A stretch of DNA of 6,441 bases. It comes from Calditrichota bacterium. GTDB lineage: Bacteria > Calditrichota > Calditrichia > RBG-13-44-9 > J075. The stretch covers positions 1 through 6,441 of the forward strand of contig RFIL01000140.1 of assembly GCA_003695285.1 (NCBI GenBank), written 5' to 3'. Positions 1 to 6,394 of this stretch are shown piece by piece. A model generated the notes under the pieces. That model searched no databases. It was given only the letters and a program-made list of their open reading frames with translations, and was not told the origin of the DNA. The position numbers and the translations under genes are program-made. Numbering within the stretch: position 1 is the stretch's first letter; each line of letters starts with the position of its first letter.

Positions 1-917
1 ACCTGCCGAAAAACTCCAACCGGTGTCGGTAACTGGGGATGGAAGGTTAATCGGGCAAGTAGCTGGGCGTACGCCACATTTTTATTGCCTTCCTTATGCA
101 CAATGACTCGTTCACGGTCCTGCTCATCCTTTAGAGAGATGGATTCTATATCAAACCCATTGATAACCAGCCCTTTATCCTGTTCAGCTCCATAAATCAT
201 CGGCTTCCCATCTTCCAGATACAATACCCGCTCAGCCTTCGTCGCTGGATCCGTAAATTCATTATATGCACCATCATTAAAGATGTTGCAGTTCTGGAAG
301 ACCTCAACAAAAGCACATCCTTTGTGCATGGCAGCCCGACGGAACATCTCAGCCATATGCTTGGTATCCCGATCAATTGTTCTGGCTACAAATGTAGCTC
401 CGGCACTCAAGGCTAATGATACCGGATTAAAGGGGGTATCCAGAGAACCATAGGGAGAGGTTTTGGTAATTTTGCCCTTGGGAGAAGTGGGAGAATATTG
501 TCCTTTAGTCAATCCATAAATCTGGTTGTTAAACAATACAATTTTCACATCGAGATTCCGACGACAGATATGGATGAGGTGATTCCCTCCAATGCTCAGA
601 CTATCCCCATCTCCGGTTATGATCCATACCGAGAGTTCAGGATTTGCTAACTTTATTCCCGTGGCAACCGTGGGCGCACGACCATGAATGGTATGTAATC
701 CAAAGGTGTTCAGATAATAAGGGAAACGGCTGGCGCATCCTATCCCGGAAATGAACACAAACTTTTCCCGTGGAATGCCCAGGGTAGGTAAAACTCGTTT
801 CATTTGAGCCAGGATCGCATAATCCCCACACCCGGGACACCACCTGACATCCTGATCACTGGAGAAATCCTGTTTTTGTTGTGGTTTAGTGCTCATTGCT
901 TGTTCTTTATCTGCCAT
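1..917 (-). CDS. korB: 2-oxoacid:ferredoxin oxidoreductase beta subunit (probably 2-oxoglutarate), C-terminus cut by window edge
   Basis: This is the catalytic thiamine diphosphate (TPP) subunit of a cytoplasmic 2-oxoacid:ferredoxin oxidoreductase. It joins oxidative decarboxylation of a 2-oxoacid to CoA acylation and ferredoxin reduction, or runs in reverse. I translated it by hand: 305 complete codons are open to the left edge, and the family is usually about 340 residues, so roughly 35-45 C-terminal residues are missing. Visible signatures are WCPGCGDY (Cys27, Cys30), GIGCASRF (Cys61) and QNCNIF (Cys210), which fit the four ligands of the [4Fe-4S] cluster. The TPP/Mg motif GDGDSLSIGGNH is at 102-113, followed by LFNNQIYGLTKGQYSPTS at 128-145. 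The start ATG at 917 has GGAG seven bases upstream. A second Met at codon 8 is possible but has no comparable site. The gene follows korA by 17 bases in the same operon. Substrate assignment to 2-oxoglutarate rests on family resemblance; pyruvate or another 2-oxoacid cannot be excluded. Confidence 0.93.
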   Translation of the reverse strand, partial: MADKEQAMSTKPQQKQDFSSDQDVRWCPGCGDYAILAQMKRVLPTLGIPREKFVFISGIGCASRFPYYLNTFGLHTIHGRAPTVATGIKLANPELSVWIITGDGDSLSIGGNHLIHICRRNLDVKIVLFNNQIYGLTKGQYSPTSPKGKITKTSPYGSLDTPFNPVSLALSAGATFVARTIDRDTKHMAEMFRRAAMHKGCAFVEVFQNCNIFNDGAYNEFTDPATKAERVLYLEDGKPMIYGAEQDKGLVINGFDIESISLKDEQDRERVIVHKEGNKNVAYAQLLARLTFHPQLPTPVGVFRQ

Positions 918-922
918 GATTT

Positions 923-928
923 ATCTCC
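923..928 (-). promoter_or_regulatory. Ribosome binding site of korB
   Basis: GGAGAT, read on the minus strand, lies in the 17-base korA-korB gap and ends five bases before the ATG at 917. It supports that ATG rather than the in-frame Met seven codons further in. Confidence 0.7.
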
Positions 929-934
929 AAATGG

Positions 935-2761
935 TTATGTTAACAATTCTTCGATGGCACTGGTTAATTCACTGACCGCCAGCGGCTGTCCTTTCACCCG
1001 GTTAAAACCAATGGCATCTACCAGATATTTACTGCGAATTAGCTGTAATAATTGGCCCATATTAATTTCGGGCACCAATATTTTTTTAAAGTTGCGAATA
1101 TATTTTTCCAGATTTTCCGGAAAGGGATTGATCCAGCGCAGGTGATAGAAGGATACCTTTTTCCCTCGCTTTCTTAACTGTTCAACACTGGTGAACACAG
1201 AACCATAGGTACTTCCCCAGCTGACAACCAGAACATCGCCCTCTACATCTCCGAAAATTTCCGGTTCTTCGACAAACTTGCTAATTCGCTTCACCTTTTC
1301 ACTTCTTAATTGCGTCATTAAATGGTGGTTATCCGGATCATAGGAAACGTTTCCGGTAATGTTCTCTTTTTCCAGCCCTCCAAGACGATGTTCTACTCCG
1401 GGGGTTCCAGGAATAGCCCAGGGACGAGAAAGTGTTTGCTCATCTCGCTGATAGGGATAGAAATGATTTTGGGCGGTGGCAAATTCAATCTGAATCGGGG
1501 GTAAGGCGTCAATATCCGGAATTTTCCATGGCTCCGAACCATTTGCCAGATAAACATCAGAAAGAACAATCACCGGTGTCATAAACTGAGTAGCAATCTT
1601 AACCGCTTCATAAGAAGCATAAAAGCAGTCAACAGGGCTGCTTGCGGCAATTACTGGCAGGGGAGCCTCCCCGCTTCGGCCATATAAACTCTGGAATAAA
1701 TCCGTTTGCTCGGTTTTGGTGGGCATCCCGGTACTGGGACCCGCGCGTTGAATATCGATTATAACCAGTGGCAATTCGGTCATCACAGCAAAACCCACAA
1801 ATTCGGACTTCAAAGCCAACCCGGGCCCACTGGTGGCTGTGACACCGATATGCCCTGCAAAAGATGCACCGATTGCTGAACCAATCGCCGCTATCTCATC
1901 CTCCGCCTGAAAACTAATCACTCCAAAGTTTTTATATAAAGCCATATACTGAAGCACGTCACTTGCTGGTGTGATAGGATAACTTCCATAAAAGATGTTT
2001 CTTCCTGCTTTTTCTCCGGCAGTAACCAGTCCCAGCGCCAGTGCTTCATTACCGCTTATCTGGCGATAAATTCCCGGTTCTATTTTCGCAGAAGGCACTG
2101 TATAAGCCGTGGTAAAGATTTCTGTGGAATCGGCAAAGTTACGACCCGCTTTCAGAGCACGAATATTGGCATCTGCCCAGATGGGTTTGTTGGCAAATTT
2201 ATGCTCTATCCACTCAATCGTTGGTTCCAGTGGGCGGGAATACATCCAGTAGACCATTCCCAGAGCAAAAAAGTTTTTACATTTTTCTTTCTCTTTATGC
2301 GTCAAGTCAATACCCTCAAGAGCTTCCCGGGTTAAACGCGACATTTCTACCGGAAATACCTGATAACCGCTTAAATATCCACTCTCCAGTGGGTTTTCCT
2401 CAAACCCTGCCATTCGTAAATTCCGTTCGGTAAAAGCATCGGTATTGACAATGACAATGCCATTATCTCGTAAATAACGTAAGCTCGCTTTTAATGCCGC
2501 CGGATTCATCGCCACCAGCACATCAGCTTTATCACCGGGGGTGTAAATATTTTCACTCCCGAATTGGATTTGAAACCCTGAAACTCCATATAAAGTCCCG
2601 GCGGGTGCTCGAATTTCCGCGGGAAAATCTGGGAGCGTACTTAAATCGTTGAGGGCAATTGCCGTGGCTCGACTGAATTGACTCCCCGTTAACTGCATTC
2701 CATCCCCTGAATCACCCGCAAAACGAATCGTAACCCGTTCCAACTTCTTCTTTGGCTTCAT
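935..2761 (-). CDS. korA: 2-oxoacid:acceptor oxidoreductase, fused gamma-alpha subunit (KorA type)
   Basis: This 608-residue protein is the large subunit partnering KorB in a cytoplasmic 2-oxoacid:ferredoxin oxidoreductase, probably acting on 2-oxoglutarate in a ferredoxin-linked or reductive TCA cycle. The gamma domain is at the N-terminus (about 1-190), with the signature AGDSGDGMQLTG at 15-26. The alpha pyrimidine-binding domain follows from about 230, with YPITPASD at 261-268, QAEDEIAAIG at 285-294, TATSGPGLALKSE at 308-320 and GPSTGMPTKTEQTDL at 341-355. A transketolase C-terminal-like domain, about 505-608, begins around the segment VLVVSWGSTYGS. The length of about 600 residues is normal for gamma-alpha fusions. 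Start ATG 2761 has GAGGGA eight bases upstream, and the AGDSGDG motif falls at the expected distance from it. No ferredoxin-like delta subunit is seen beside it, as is common for this two-subunit class. Stop TAA is 17 bases before korB. The 2-oxoglutarate assignment is family-based inference; the oxidoreductase class is certain. Confidence 0.95.
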   Translation of the reverse strand: MKPKKKLERVTIRFAGDSGDGMQLTGSQFSRATAIALNDLSTLPDFPAEIRAPAGTLYGVSGFQIQFGSENIYTPGDKADVLVAMNPAALKASLRYLRDNGIVIVNTDAFTERNLRMAGFEENPLESGYLSGYQVFPVEMSRLTREALEGIDLTHKEKEKCKNFFALGMVYWMYSRPLEPTIEWIEHKFANKPIWADANIRALKAGRNFADSTEIFTTAYTVPSAKIEPGIYRQISGNEALALGLVTAGEKAGRNIFYGSYPITPASDVLQYMALYKNFGVISFQAEDEIAAIGSAIGASFAGHIGVTATSGPGLALKSEFVGFAVMTELPLVIIDIQRAGPSTGMPTKTEQTDLFQSLYGRSGEAPLPVIAASSPVDCFYASYEAVKIATQFMTPVIVLSDVYLANGSEPWKIPDIDALPPIQIEFATAQNHFYPYQRDEQTLSRPWAIPGTPGVEHRLGGLEKENITGNVSYDPDNHHLMTQLRSEKVKRISKFVEEPEIFGDVEGDVLVVSWGSTYGSVFTSVEQLRKRGKKVSFYHLRWINPFPENLEKYIRNFKKILVPEINMGQLLQLIRSKYLVDAIGFNRVKGQPLAVSELTSAIEELLT

Positions 2762-2769
2762 ATCTTTAT

Positions 2770-2775
2770 TCCCTC
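2770..2775 (-). promoter_or_regulatory. Ribosome binding site of korA, overlapping an ANGGA motif
   Basis: GAGGGA lies eight bases before the korA ATG. The overlapping pentamer AGGGA (2770-2774) fits the ANGGA core recognised by CsrA. Further AAGGA copies lie at 2780-2784 and 2834-2838 in the same leader. Confidence 0.6.
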
Positions 2776-2904
2776 TTTTTCCTTAAATGTCTTTCAATAA
2801 AAATAACAACTTTTTTTATCTGAAACCAATAATTCCTTTAGATTACTTATTTGAAACATATTATTCTGTTGAGAACCGAGGAATAGCAAAGATAAGGGGT
2901 TAAA

Positions 2905-3027
2905 GTGGAAGAAAATAAACATTATAAAGGAAAATTGCTTCAGGCGGGTCAAAAGCTGGTGGTTGATGACAGAAAGCCTCCCAAACCGTTTCACATTATT
3001 CTATTTTCTCATTTAAAAAGAAAATGA
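2905..3027 (+). CDS. Possible 40-residue small ORF, plus strand, unknown
   Basis: This is the only plus-strand reading frame here that is not a shadow of a gene. It starts with GTG, preceded by AAGGGG five bases upstream, and ends with TGA inside the csrA terminator hairpin. The peptide begins VEENKHYKGKLLQAG, continues through KLVVDDRKPPKPFH and ends in SHLKRK. It is hydrophilic and basic, with no signal peptide or membrane segment. It lies antisense to the candidate korA promoter and leader. Against it: 40 codons can arise by chance, the start is GTG, the ribosome site is weak, and no promoter or T-tract terminator is evident on this strand. I recognise no family, and it may be a decayed gene end or noise. 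Confidence 0.18.
   Translation: MEENKHYKGKLLQAGQKLVVDDRKPPKPFHIILFSHLKRK
2921..2952 (-). promoter_or_regulatory. Candidate korAB promoter
   Basis: A perfect -10 box TATAAT lies at 2921-2926 on the minus strand. TTGACC at 2947-2952 is the best -35-like hexamer, but its 20-base spacer is longer than the optimal 17, so the -35 assignment is doubtful. If used, transcription would start near 2914 and give a leader of about 150 bases before korA. Confidence 0.35.
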
Positions 3028-3056
3028 AGTACCCATCCTCTGCTGGATACTTCATT
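3015..3056 (-). terminator. Intrinsic terminator-like hairpin after csrA
   Basis: Positions 3023-3031 (aatgaagta) pair perfectly over nine bases with 3048-3056 (tacttcatt). Three inner pairs (TCC with GGA) and an asymmetric bulge lie inside. On the minus strand the stem is followed by TTCTTTTT, so it fits a terminator about 50 bases past the csrA stop. It has no T-run in the plus direction. The stem is AT-richer than the other two terminators here, so efficiency may be lower. Confidence 0.6.
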
Positions 3057-3106
3057 CCTTATAGAAAAATCAACAAACTCAATTCTGGATTGATGAATTT
3101 TAAAGA

Positions 3107-3358
3107 CTACTTGTTACGGGATTTGTTATCCTTTTTCAATATTTGAGCGGCTTTTTTAAGTGTATCAGGGGATGCACTTTCAGCAGCTCTTAAGTTTTCC
3201 TGCTTAATACGTTCGTAAACCTCCTCTCGAAAGACCATAATATCGCGAGGCGCTTCAATACCTAATTTTACCTGCTTTCCATCAATCTCGACAATAGTTA
3301 CCTTAATATCGTCCCCTATGTTGATCGCCTCGCCTAACCTCCTTGTTAATACTAACAT
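3107..3358 (-). CDS. csrA: Carbon storage regulator, RNA-binding translational regulator CsrA
   Basis: CsrA is a small homodimeric cytoplasmic protein that binds GGA-containing hairpins in mRNA leaders, usually blocking ribosome access or altering mRNA stability. The 83-residue product shows the full family pattern: MLVLTRR at 1-7, GEAINIGDDIKV at 9-20, VKLGIEAPRD at 30-39 and VFREEVYERI at 42-51. Arg6 and Arg44, the residues known to contact RNA, are both present. The last 30 or so residues form a lysine-rich tail (KKAAQILKKDNKSRNK), longer than the 61-residue E. coli protein. Start ATG 3358 gives the invariant MLVLTRR and has GAGGT seven bases upstream. A near-consensus promoter sits directly upstream and a hairpin terminator downstream, so it is probably monocistronic. 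No flagellar neighbours or fliW, frequent csrA companions, are in the window. Confidence 0.96.
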   Translation of the reverse strand: MLVLTRRLGEAINIGDDIKVTIVEIDGKQVKLGIEAPRDIMVFREEVYERIKQENLRAAESASPDTLKKAAQILKKDNKSRNK

Positions 3359-3387
3359 AGACTATACCTCATATGTTAAATTTATTC

Positions 3388-3416
3388 AATTTACAGAAAA
3401 TAGGTCAAAATGTCAA
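3388..3416 (-). promoter_or_regulatory. Sigma-70-type promoter of csrA
   Basis: On the minus strand a perfect -35 box TTGACA (3411-3416) is followed after exactly 17 bases by TAAATT (3388-3393), four of six matches to the -10 consensus. The predicted start near 3381 leaves a leader of about 22 bases containing the GAGGT ribosome site. Position, spacing and orientation all fit csrA. Confidence 0.7.
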
Positions 3417-3507
3417 TTACAGAATGTCCAAAATATAAGGAAAGCCTGCCTCACTCCTATTGCAAATATCAGATCTCATGAAAACTTTCTTCATTCATAG
3501 TTGTGAA

Positions 3508-3537
3508 AATATATCAAAAATTGGTTATAAGAATCAA
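3508..3537 (-). promoter_or_regulatory. Second, weaker promoter candidate upstream of csrA
   Basis: TTGATT (3532-3537) and TATATT (3508-3513) are separated by 18 bases on the minus strand. The match is moderate, and in DNA this AT-rich such matches occur by chance. If real it would give csrA a leader of about 140 bases. Confidence 0.25.
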
Positions 3538-3647
3538 TAATTATTTTTTAAAAATTCTCGAATAATGCTTCTTTTTTTCACAATTACTAAGAAATAGAGT
3601 TGAAAAGAAGAAAAGTGTATTAAATGAAAAAAAATACAAAATTCCAT

Positions 3648-3671
3648 AAAAAAAGGGGGCTATAGCCCCCC
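3648..3671 (-). terminator. Strong intrinsic terminator after grpE
   Basis: The 16-base perfect palindrome GGGGGCTATAGCCCCC (3655-3670) forms a six-pair all-GC stem with a TATA loop. On the minus strand it is followed by seven T residues (3654 down to 3648). It starts about 32 bases after the grpE stop codon. The plus direction lacks a T-run, so it serves grpE. Confidence 0.9.
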
Positions 3672-3702
3672 TTACCGAAATTCTACACTGAAAACTTTTA
3701 TA

Positions 3703-4362
3703 TTATTTATGATTGGACTCGTATTTACCCACAACCACTTTACTGGGCCTCAACAATTTATCATGCAACTTATAACCTTCCTGATAAACTTCGATAACTG
3801 TTTCATGTTTAGATTCTTCATCTATGGGTTGCATCATCAATGCTTCGTGTAATTGTGGATCAAATTTTTCGCCAAGGGCATTAATTTTGGTTAATCCTTC
3901 TTTTTCCAGTAATTGGTTGAATTTTTCATAGATTAATTTGGCGCCTTCTAAAACGGAATGCTCGGAATGTTCTTCACTGGACTTTTCTATCATAATCTTT
4001 AAATCATCCAGGATGGGAAGCAATTTTTCAAAGATTTTTCCTTTTATATAGTCAGCAAGTTCATGCTGATCCCGTTCAATTCGTTTTTTATAATTGGCAA
4101 ATTCTGCCCTTAGACGCAAATTTTGCTCTTCCAATGTTTTTATCTTGGTTAGCAATTTCTTGATGTCTTTTTCTTCAATGACCATAGTTCCTTCTTCAGA
4201 CGACCCATTCTGTTCACCTGGAACGTCGCTTTCCTTTTCTTCATGTTGTTTCTGAGACACTTCCTTTTCTTCCACCGAGTTTTCTGCTTCGGTTTCAAAA
4301 GGTCCTTCTTTTATGGGTATTTCCTGTTCCTTCTTTTCGGTGTCAGCTTTCTTTTTACTCAT
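3703..4362 (-). CDS. grpE: GrpE, nucleotide exchange factor of DnaK
   Basis: GrpE is a homodimeric cytoplasmic co-chaperone that releases ADP from DnaK and so resets its substrate cycle. The 219-residue product begins with about 60 acidic, Glu/Lys-rich residues of low complexity that are probably disordered. A long helical coiled-coil region follows (about 62-105, containing LRLRAEFANYKKRIERDQ at 82-99), then the four-helix dimer region with LLPILDDL at 114-121. The beta-wing that contacts DnaK is at the C-terminus, with GEKFDPQLHEAL at 164-175 and EGYKLHDKLLRPSKVVVGK at 195-213, both family signatures. Length is typical for forms with a long acidic N-terminus. ATG 4362 has a strong AGGAGGT ten bases upstream. 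It lies 98 bases downstream of dnaK, with a terminator between them, and has its own terminator. It must be expressed by read-through or from a promoter in that short gap; only a poor candidate (TATAAA preceded by AT-rich DNA) is visible. Confidence 0.96.
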   Translation of the reverse strand: MSKKKADTEKKEQEIPIKEGPFETEAENSVEEKEVSQKQHEEKESDVPGEQNGSSEEGTMVIEEKDIKKLLTKIKTLEEQNLRLRAEFANYKKRIERDQHELADYIKGKIFEKLLPILDDLKIMIEKSSEEHSEHSVLEGAKLIYEKFNQLLEKEGLTKINALGEKFDPQLHEALMMQPIDEESKHETVIEVYQEGYKLHDKLLRPSKVVVGKYESNHK

Positions 4363-4415
4363 AACTGCTGCTACCTCCTATGCAATTTCTGCTTTGATTT
4401 TTATATTGAACGATG

Positions 4416-4454
4416 AAAAACAAAATGAAGGGGGCGAATAAAATTTCGCCCCCT
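4416..4454 (-). terminator. Intrinsic terminator after dnaK
   Basis: GGGGGCGAA (4430-4438) pairs over nine bases with TTCGCCCCC (4445-4453), extended by one A-T pair, around a six-base loop. On the minus strand the stem is followed by a T-rich run with TTTT and TTTTT blocks down to 4416. It begins six bases after the dnaK stop codon and separates dnaK from grpE. Confidence 0.88.
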
Positions 4455-4460
4455 CTATGA

Positions 4461-6380
4461 TTAATTTTTATCTTTGGTGTCATCATCCACTACTTCAAAA
4501 TCAGCTTCCTCAACCGTTTCTTCGCTCTTTCCTTCTTTACCCTTAGCTTCCTCAGTTGTAGTTCCGCCTTCCTGCGCACCAGCCTGTTGATAGAGATGAG
4601 TGGCAGCTTCATTCCATACCTGATTCAGGGCATCGGTGGCGGAACGAATTTCACCAATATTATCCGTTTTAATTGCTTCTTTTAACCGATTCAACGCTGC
4701 TTCAATCTTATTCTTTAGCTCAGCGGGTATTTTACCTTCGTTGTCCTTGAGATTTTTCTCGGTCTGATAAATTAACCCATCCGCCATGTTTTTGGCATCC
4801 ACCAATTCACGGCGTTTTCGGTCCTCAGCAGCGTGTTCCTTGGCTTCCTTAACCATTCTTTCGATTTCTTCTTCACTCAATCCACTACTCGCCTCAATTC
4901 GAATCTTCTGTTCTTTACCGGTAGCCAGATCCTTAGCGGACACCTGAAGGATTCCATTCGCATCGATATCAAAGGTGACTTCGATTTTCGGAACGCCTCG
5001 AGGTGCGGGTGGGATACCATCGAGGATAAATTTACCCAGCGTTCGGTTATCCCTGGCGAATTCTCGTTCACCCTGCAATACATGGATTTCTACCGATGGT
5101 TGATTGTCGGTTGCAGTGGTAAAGATTTCGCTTTTGCGAGTTGGGATGGTGGTATTTCTTTCGATCAGTTTGGTGAACACACCACCCAGAGTTTCAATAC
5201 CCAATGAGAGTGGTGTAACATCCAGTAAGAGGACATCTTTCACCTCACCTGCCAGAACACCTGCTTGAATTGCAGCGCCGACAGCAACCACTTCATCCGG
5301 ATTGATACCTTTATGAGGCTCTTTCCCGAACAACTCCTTCACCAGTTCTTGCACTCGCGGGATACGGGTAGAACCACCCACCAGAATAACCTCATCAATA
5401 TCTTCAGGTTTCAAGCCGGCGTCCTTTAAAGCCATTTTGCACGGTTCAACGGTCTTTTGTACCAGGTCTTCAATCAATTGTTCGAATTTGGAGCGGGTCA
5501 AAGTCATTTGCAGGTGTTTCGGCCCACTGGCATCAGCGGTGATGAACGGTAAATTAATATCTGTTTGCAAGGTGCTACTCAATTCCATCTTCGCTTTTTC
5601 AGCAGCTTCTCGTAAACGTTGTAAGGCCATGGGGTCTTTCCGCAGGTCGATACCGTTTTCCTTTTGAAATTCATCAGCAATCCAGTCTACAATTCGCTGG
5701 TCGAAGTTATCACCCCCCAGGTGGGTATCACCATTGGTAGATTTCACCTCGAACACTCCATCACCAATTTCCAGGATTGAGATATCGAAGGTACCTCCAC
5801 CCAGGTCATAAACAGCAATTTTTTCATTGGCCTTTTTATCCAACCCATAAGCCAGAGCCGCTGCTGTCGGTTCGTTGATAATCCTTAACACTTCCAAGCC
5901 TGCAATTTCACCGGCTTCCTTGGTTGCTTTCCGTTGGCTATCATTAAAATAAGCGGGAACGGTAATCACTGCCTGAGTGACTTTATCTCCCAGATAGTCC
6001 TCTGCTGTCTGTTTCATCTTCTGCAGAATCATCGCGGAAATTTCTTGCGGTGTATATTCTTTATCACCCACATTCACCACAGCCAGACCATTCACTCCTT
6101 CCTTTACCTTATAGGGAACCATCGATATTTCTTCACTCACTTCATCCATCCGACGGCCCATAAAACGTTTAATTGAATATATGGTATTTTCCGGGTTGGT
6201 GATCATCTGCCGTTTTGCCGGTGCTCCCACCAAAGTTTCACCGGATTTGGTAAATGCAACGATGGAAGGAGTTGTTCGTCCCCCTTCAGCGTTGGGAATG
6301 ACAACCGGTTCTCCCCCTTCCATTACTGCTACTACTGAATTTGTTGTTCCAAGGTCAATTCCTATTACTTTCTTAGCCAT
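4461..6380 (-). CDS. dnaK: Molecular chaperone DnaK (Hsp70)
   Basis: DnaK is the ATP-driven Hsp70 chaperone of the cytoplasm. It binds exposed hydrophobic segments of client proteins together with DnaJ and GrpE. The 639-residue product is full length. The nucleotide-binding domain (about 1-380) shows GIDLGTTNSVVAV at 7-19, the connect motif IINEPTAAALAYG at 167-179, phosphate-2 motif DLGGGTFDISIL at 192-203 and adenosine motif VILVGGSTRIPRVQ at 331-344. The interdomain linker DVLLLDVTPLSLGIET is at 382-397. The beta-sandwich substrate domain runs to about 500, then a helical lid to about 600 and a disordered acidic tail containing EVVDDD. The segment near 78-102 is the extra insert typical of diderm bacteria. 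ATG 6380 has AGGAGGT (6388-6394) seven bases upstream. The visible 61 bases upstream contain no CIRCE repeat. A terminator follows the stop immediately. Confidence 0.98.
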   Translation of the reverse strand: MAKKVIGIDLGTTNSVVAVMEGGEPVVIPNAEGGRTTPSIVAFTKSGETLVGAPAKRQMITNPENTIYSIKRFMGRRMDEVSEEISMVPYKVKEGVNGLAVVNVGDKEYTPQEISAMILQKMKQTAEDYLGDKVTQAVITVPAYFNDSQRKATKEAGEIAGLEVLRIINEPTAAALAYGLDKKANEKIAVYDLGGGTFDISILEIGDGVFEVKSTNGDTHLGGDNFDQRIVDWIADEFQKENGIDLRKDPMALQRLREAAEKAKMELSSTLQTDINLPFITADASGPKHLQMTLTRSKFEQLIEDLVQKTVEPCKMALKDAGLKPEDIDEVILVGGSTRIPRVQELVKELFGKEPHKGINPDEVVAVGAAIQAGVLAGEVKDVLLLDVTPLSLGIETLGGVFTKLIERNTTIPTRKSEIFTTATDNQPSVEIHVLQGEREFARDNRTLGKFILDGIPPAPRGVPKIEVTFDIDANGILQVSAKDLATGKEQKIRIEASSGLSEEEIERMVKEAKEHAAEDRKRRELVDAKNMADGLIYQTEKNLKDNEGKIPAELKNKIEAALNRLKEAIKTDNIGEIRSATDALNQVWNEAATHLYQQAGAQEGGTTTEEAKGKEGKSEETVEEADFEVVDDDTKDKN

Positions 6381-6387
6381 AGAAGCT

Positions 6388-6394
6388 ACCTCCT
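6388..6394 (-). promoter_or_regulatory. Strong Shine-Dalgarno site of dnaK
   Basis: AGGAGGT, a full-length anti-16S match, ends seven bases before the dnaK ATG. The same AGGAGGT is used by grpE (4373-4379). Upstream, to the window edge, the sequence is AT-rich, and no clear -35/-10 pair at proper spacing is present in the visible part. Confidence 0.8.

Larger units (their letters stand above)
2762..3106. other. Intergenic region between csrA and korA
   Basis: This 345-base gap contains, in the minus direction, the csrA terminator hairpin, a candidate korA promoter with a TATAAT box, and a korA leader of about 150 bases ending in the korA ribosome binding site. On the plus strand a 40-codon ORF with a GTG start covers 2905-3027. 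No riboswitch or known RNA family is recognisable by eye. Confidence 0.6.
3359..3702. other. AT-rich intergenic region between grpE and csrA
   Basis: This 344-base gap is very AT-rich. In the minus direction it holds the grpE terminator, a weaker promoter candidate (TTGATT at 3532-3537, 18-base spacer, TATATT at 3508-3513) and the good csrA promoter at 3388-3416. A 20-codon ATG ORF at 3417-3479 lacks a clear ribosome site. I see no RNA gene or repeat. Confidence 0.6.

Noticed and set aside
804..1145. 113-codon plus-strand frame
   Set aside because: It lies antisense to korB and korA, whose own frames have clear family motifs; composition is unlike a real protein.
2794..2994. 66-codon minus-strand frame with GTG start upstream of korA
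   Set aside because: The peptide is Phe/Leu-rich in the manner of translated AT-rich noncoding DNA, has no proper ribosome site, and runs across the candidate korA promoter and leader.
3417..3479. 20-codon minus-strand ORF upstream of csrA
   Set aside because: It has no good ribosome site, ends at the csrA -35 box, and is short enough to be chance; kept only as context for the tandem promoter idea.
3655..3670. Perfect palindrome GGGGGCTATAGCCCCC as a protein operator
   Set aside because: The T-run directly after it on the minus strand and its place after grpE explain it fully as a terminator.
4833..5207. 124-codon plus-strand frame and other frames inside dnaK
   Set aside because: They are antisense or alternative-frame shadows of the highly conserved dnaK reading frame.
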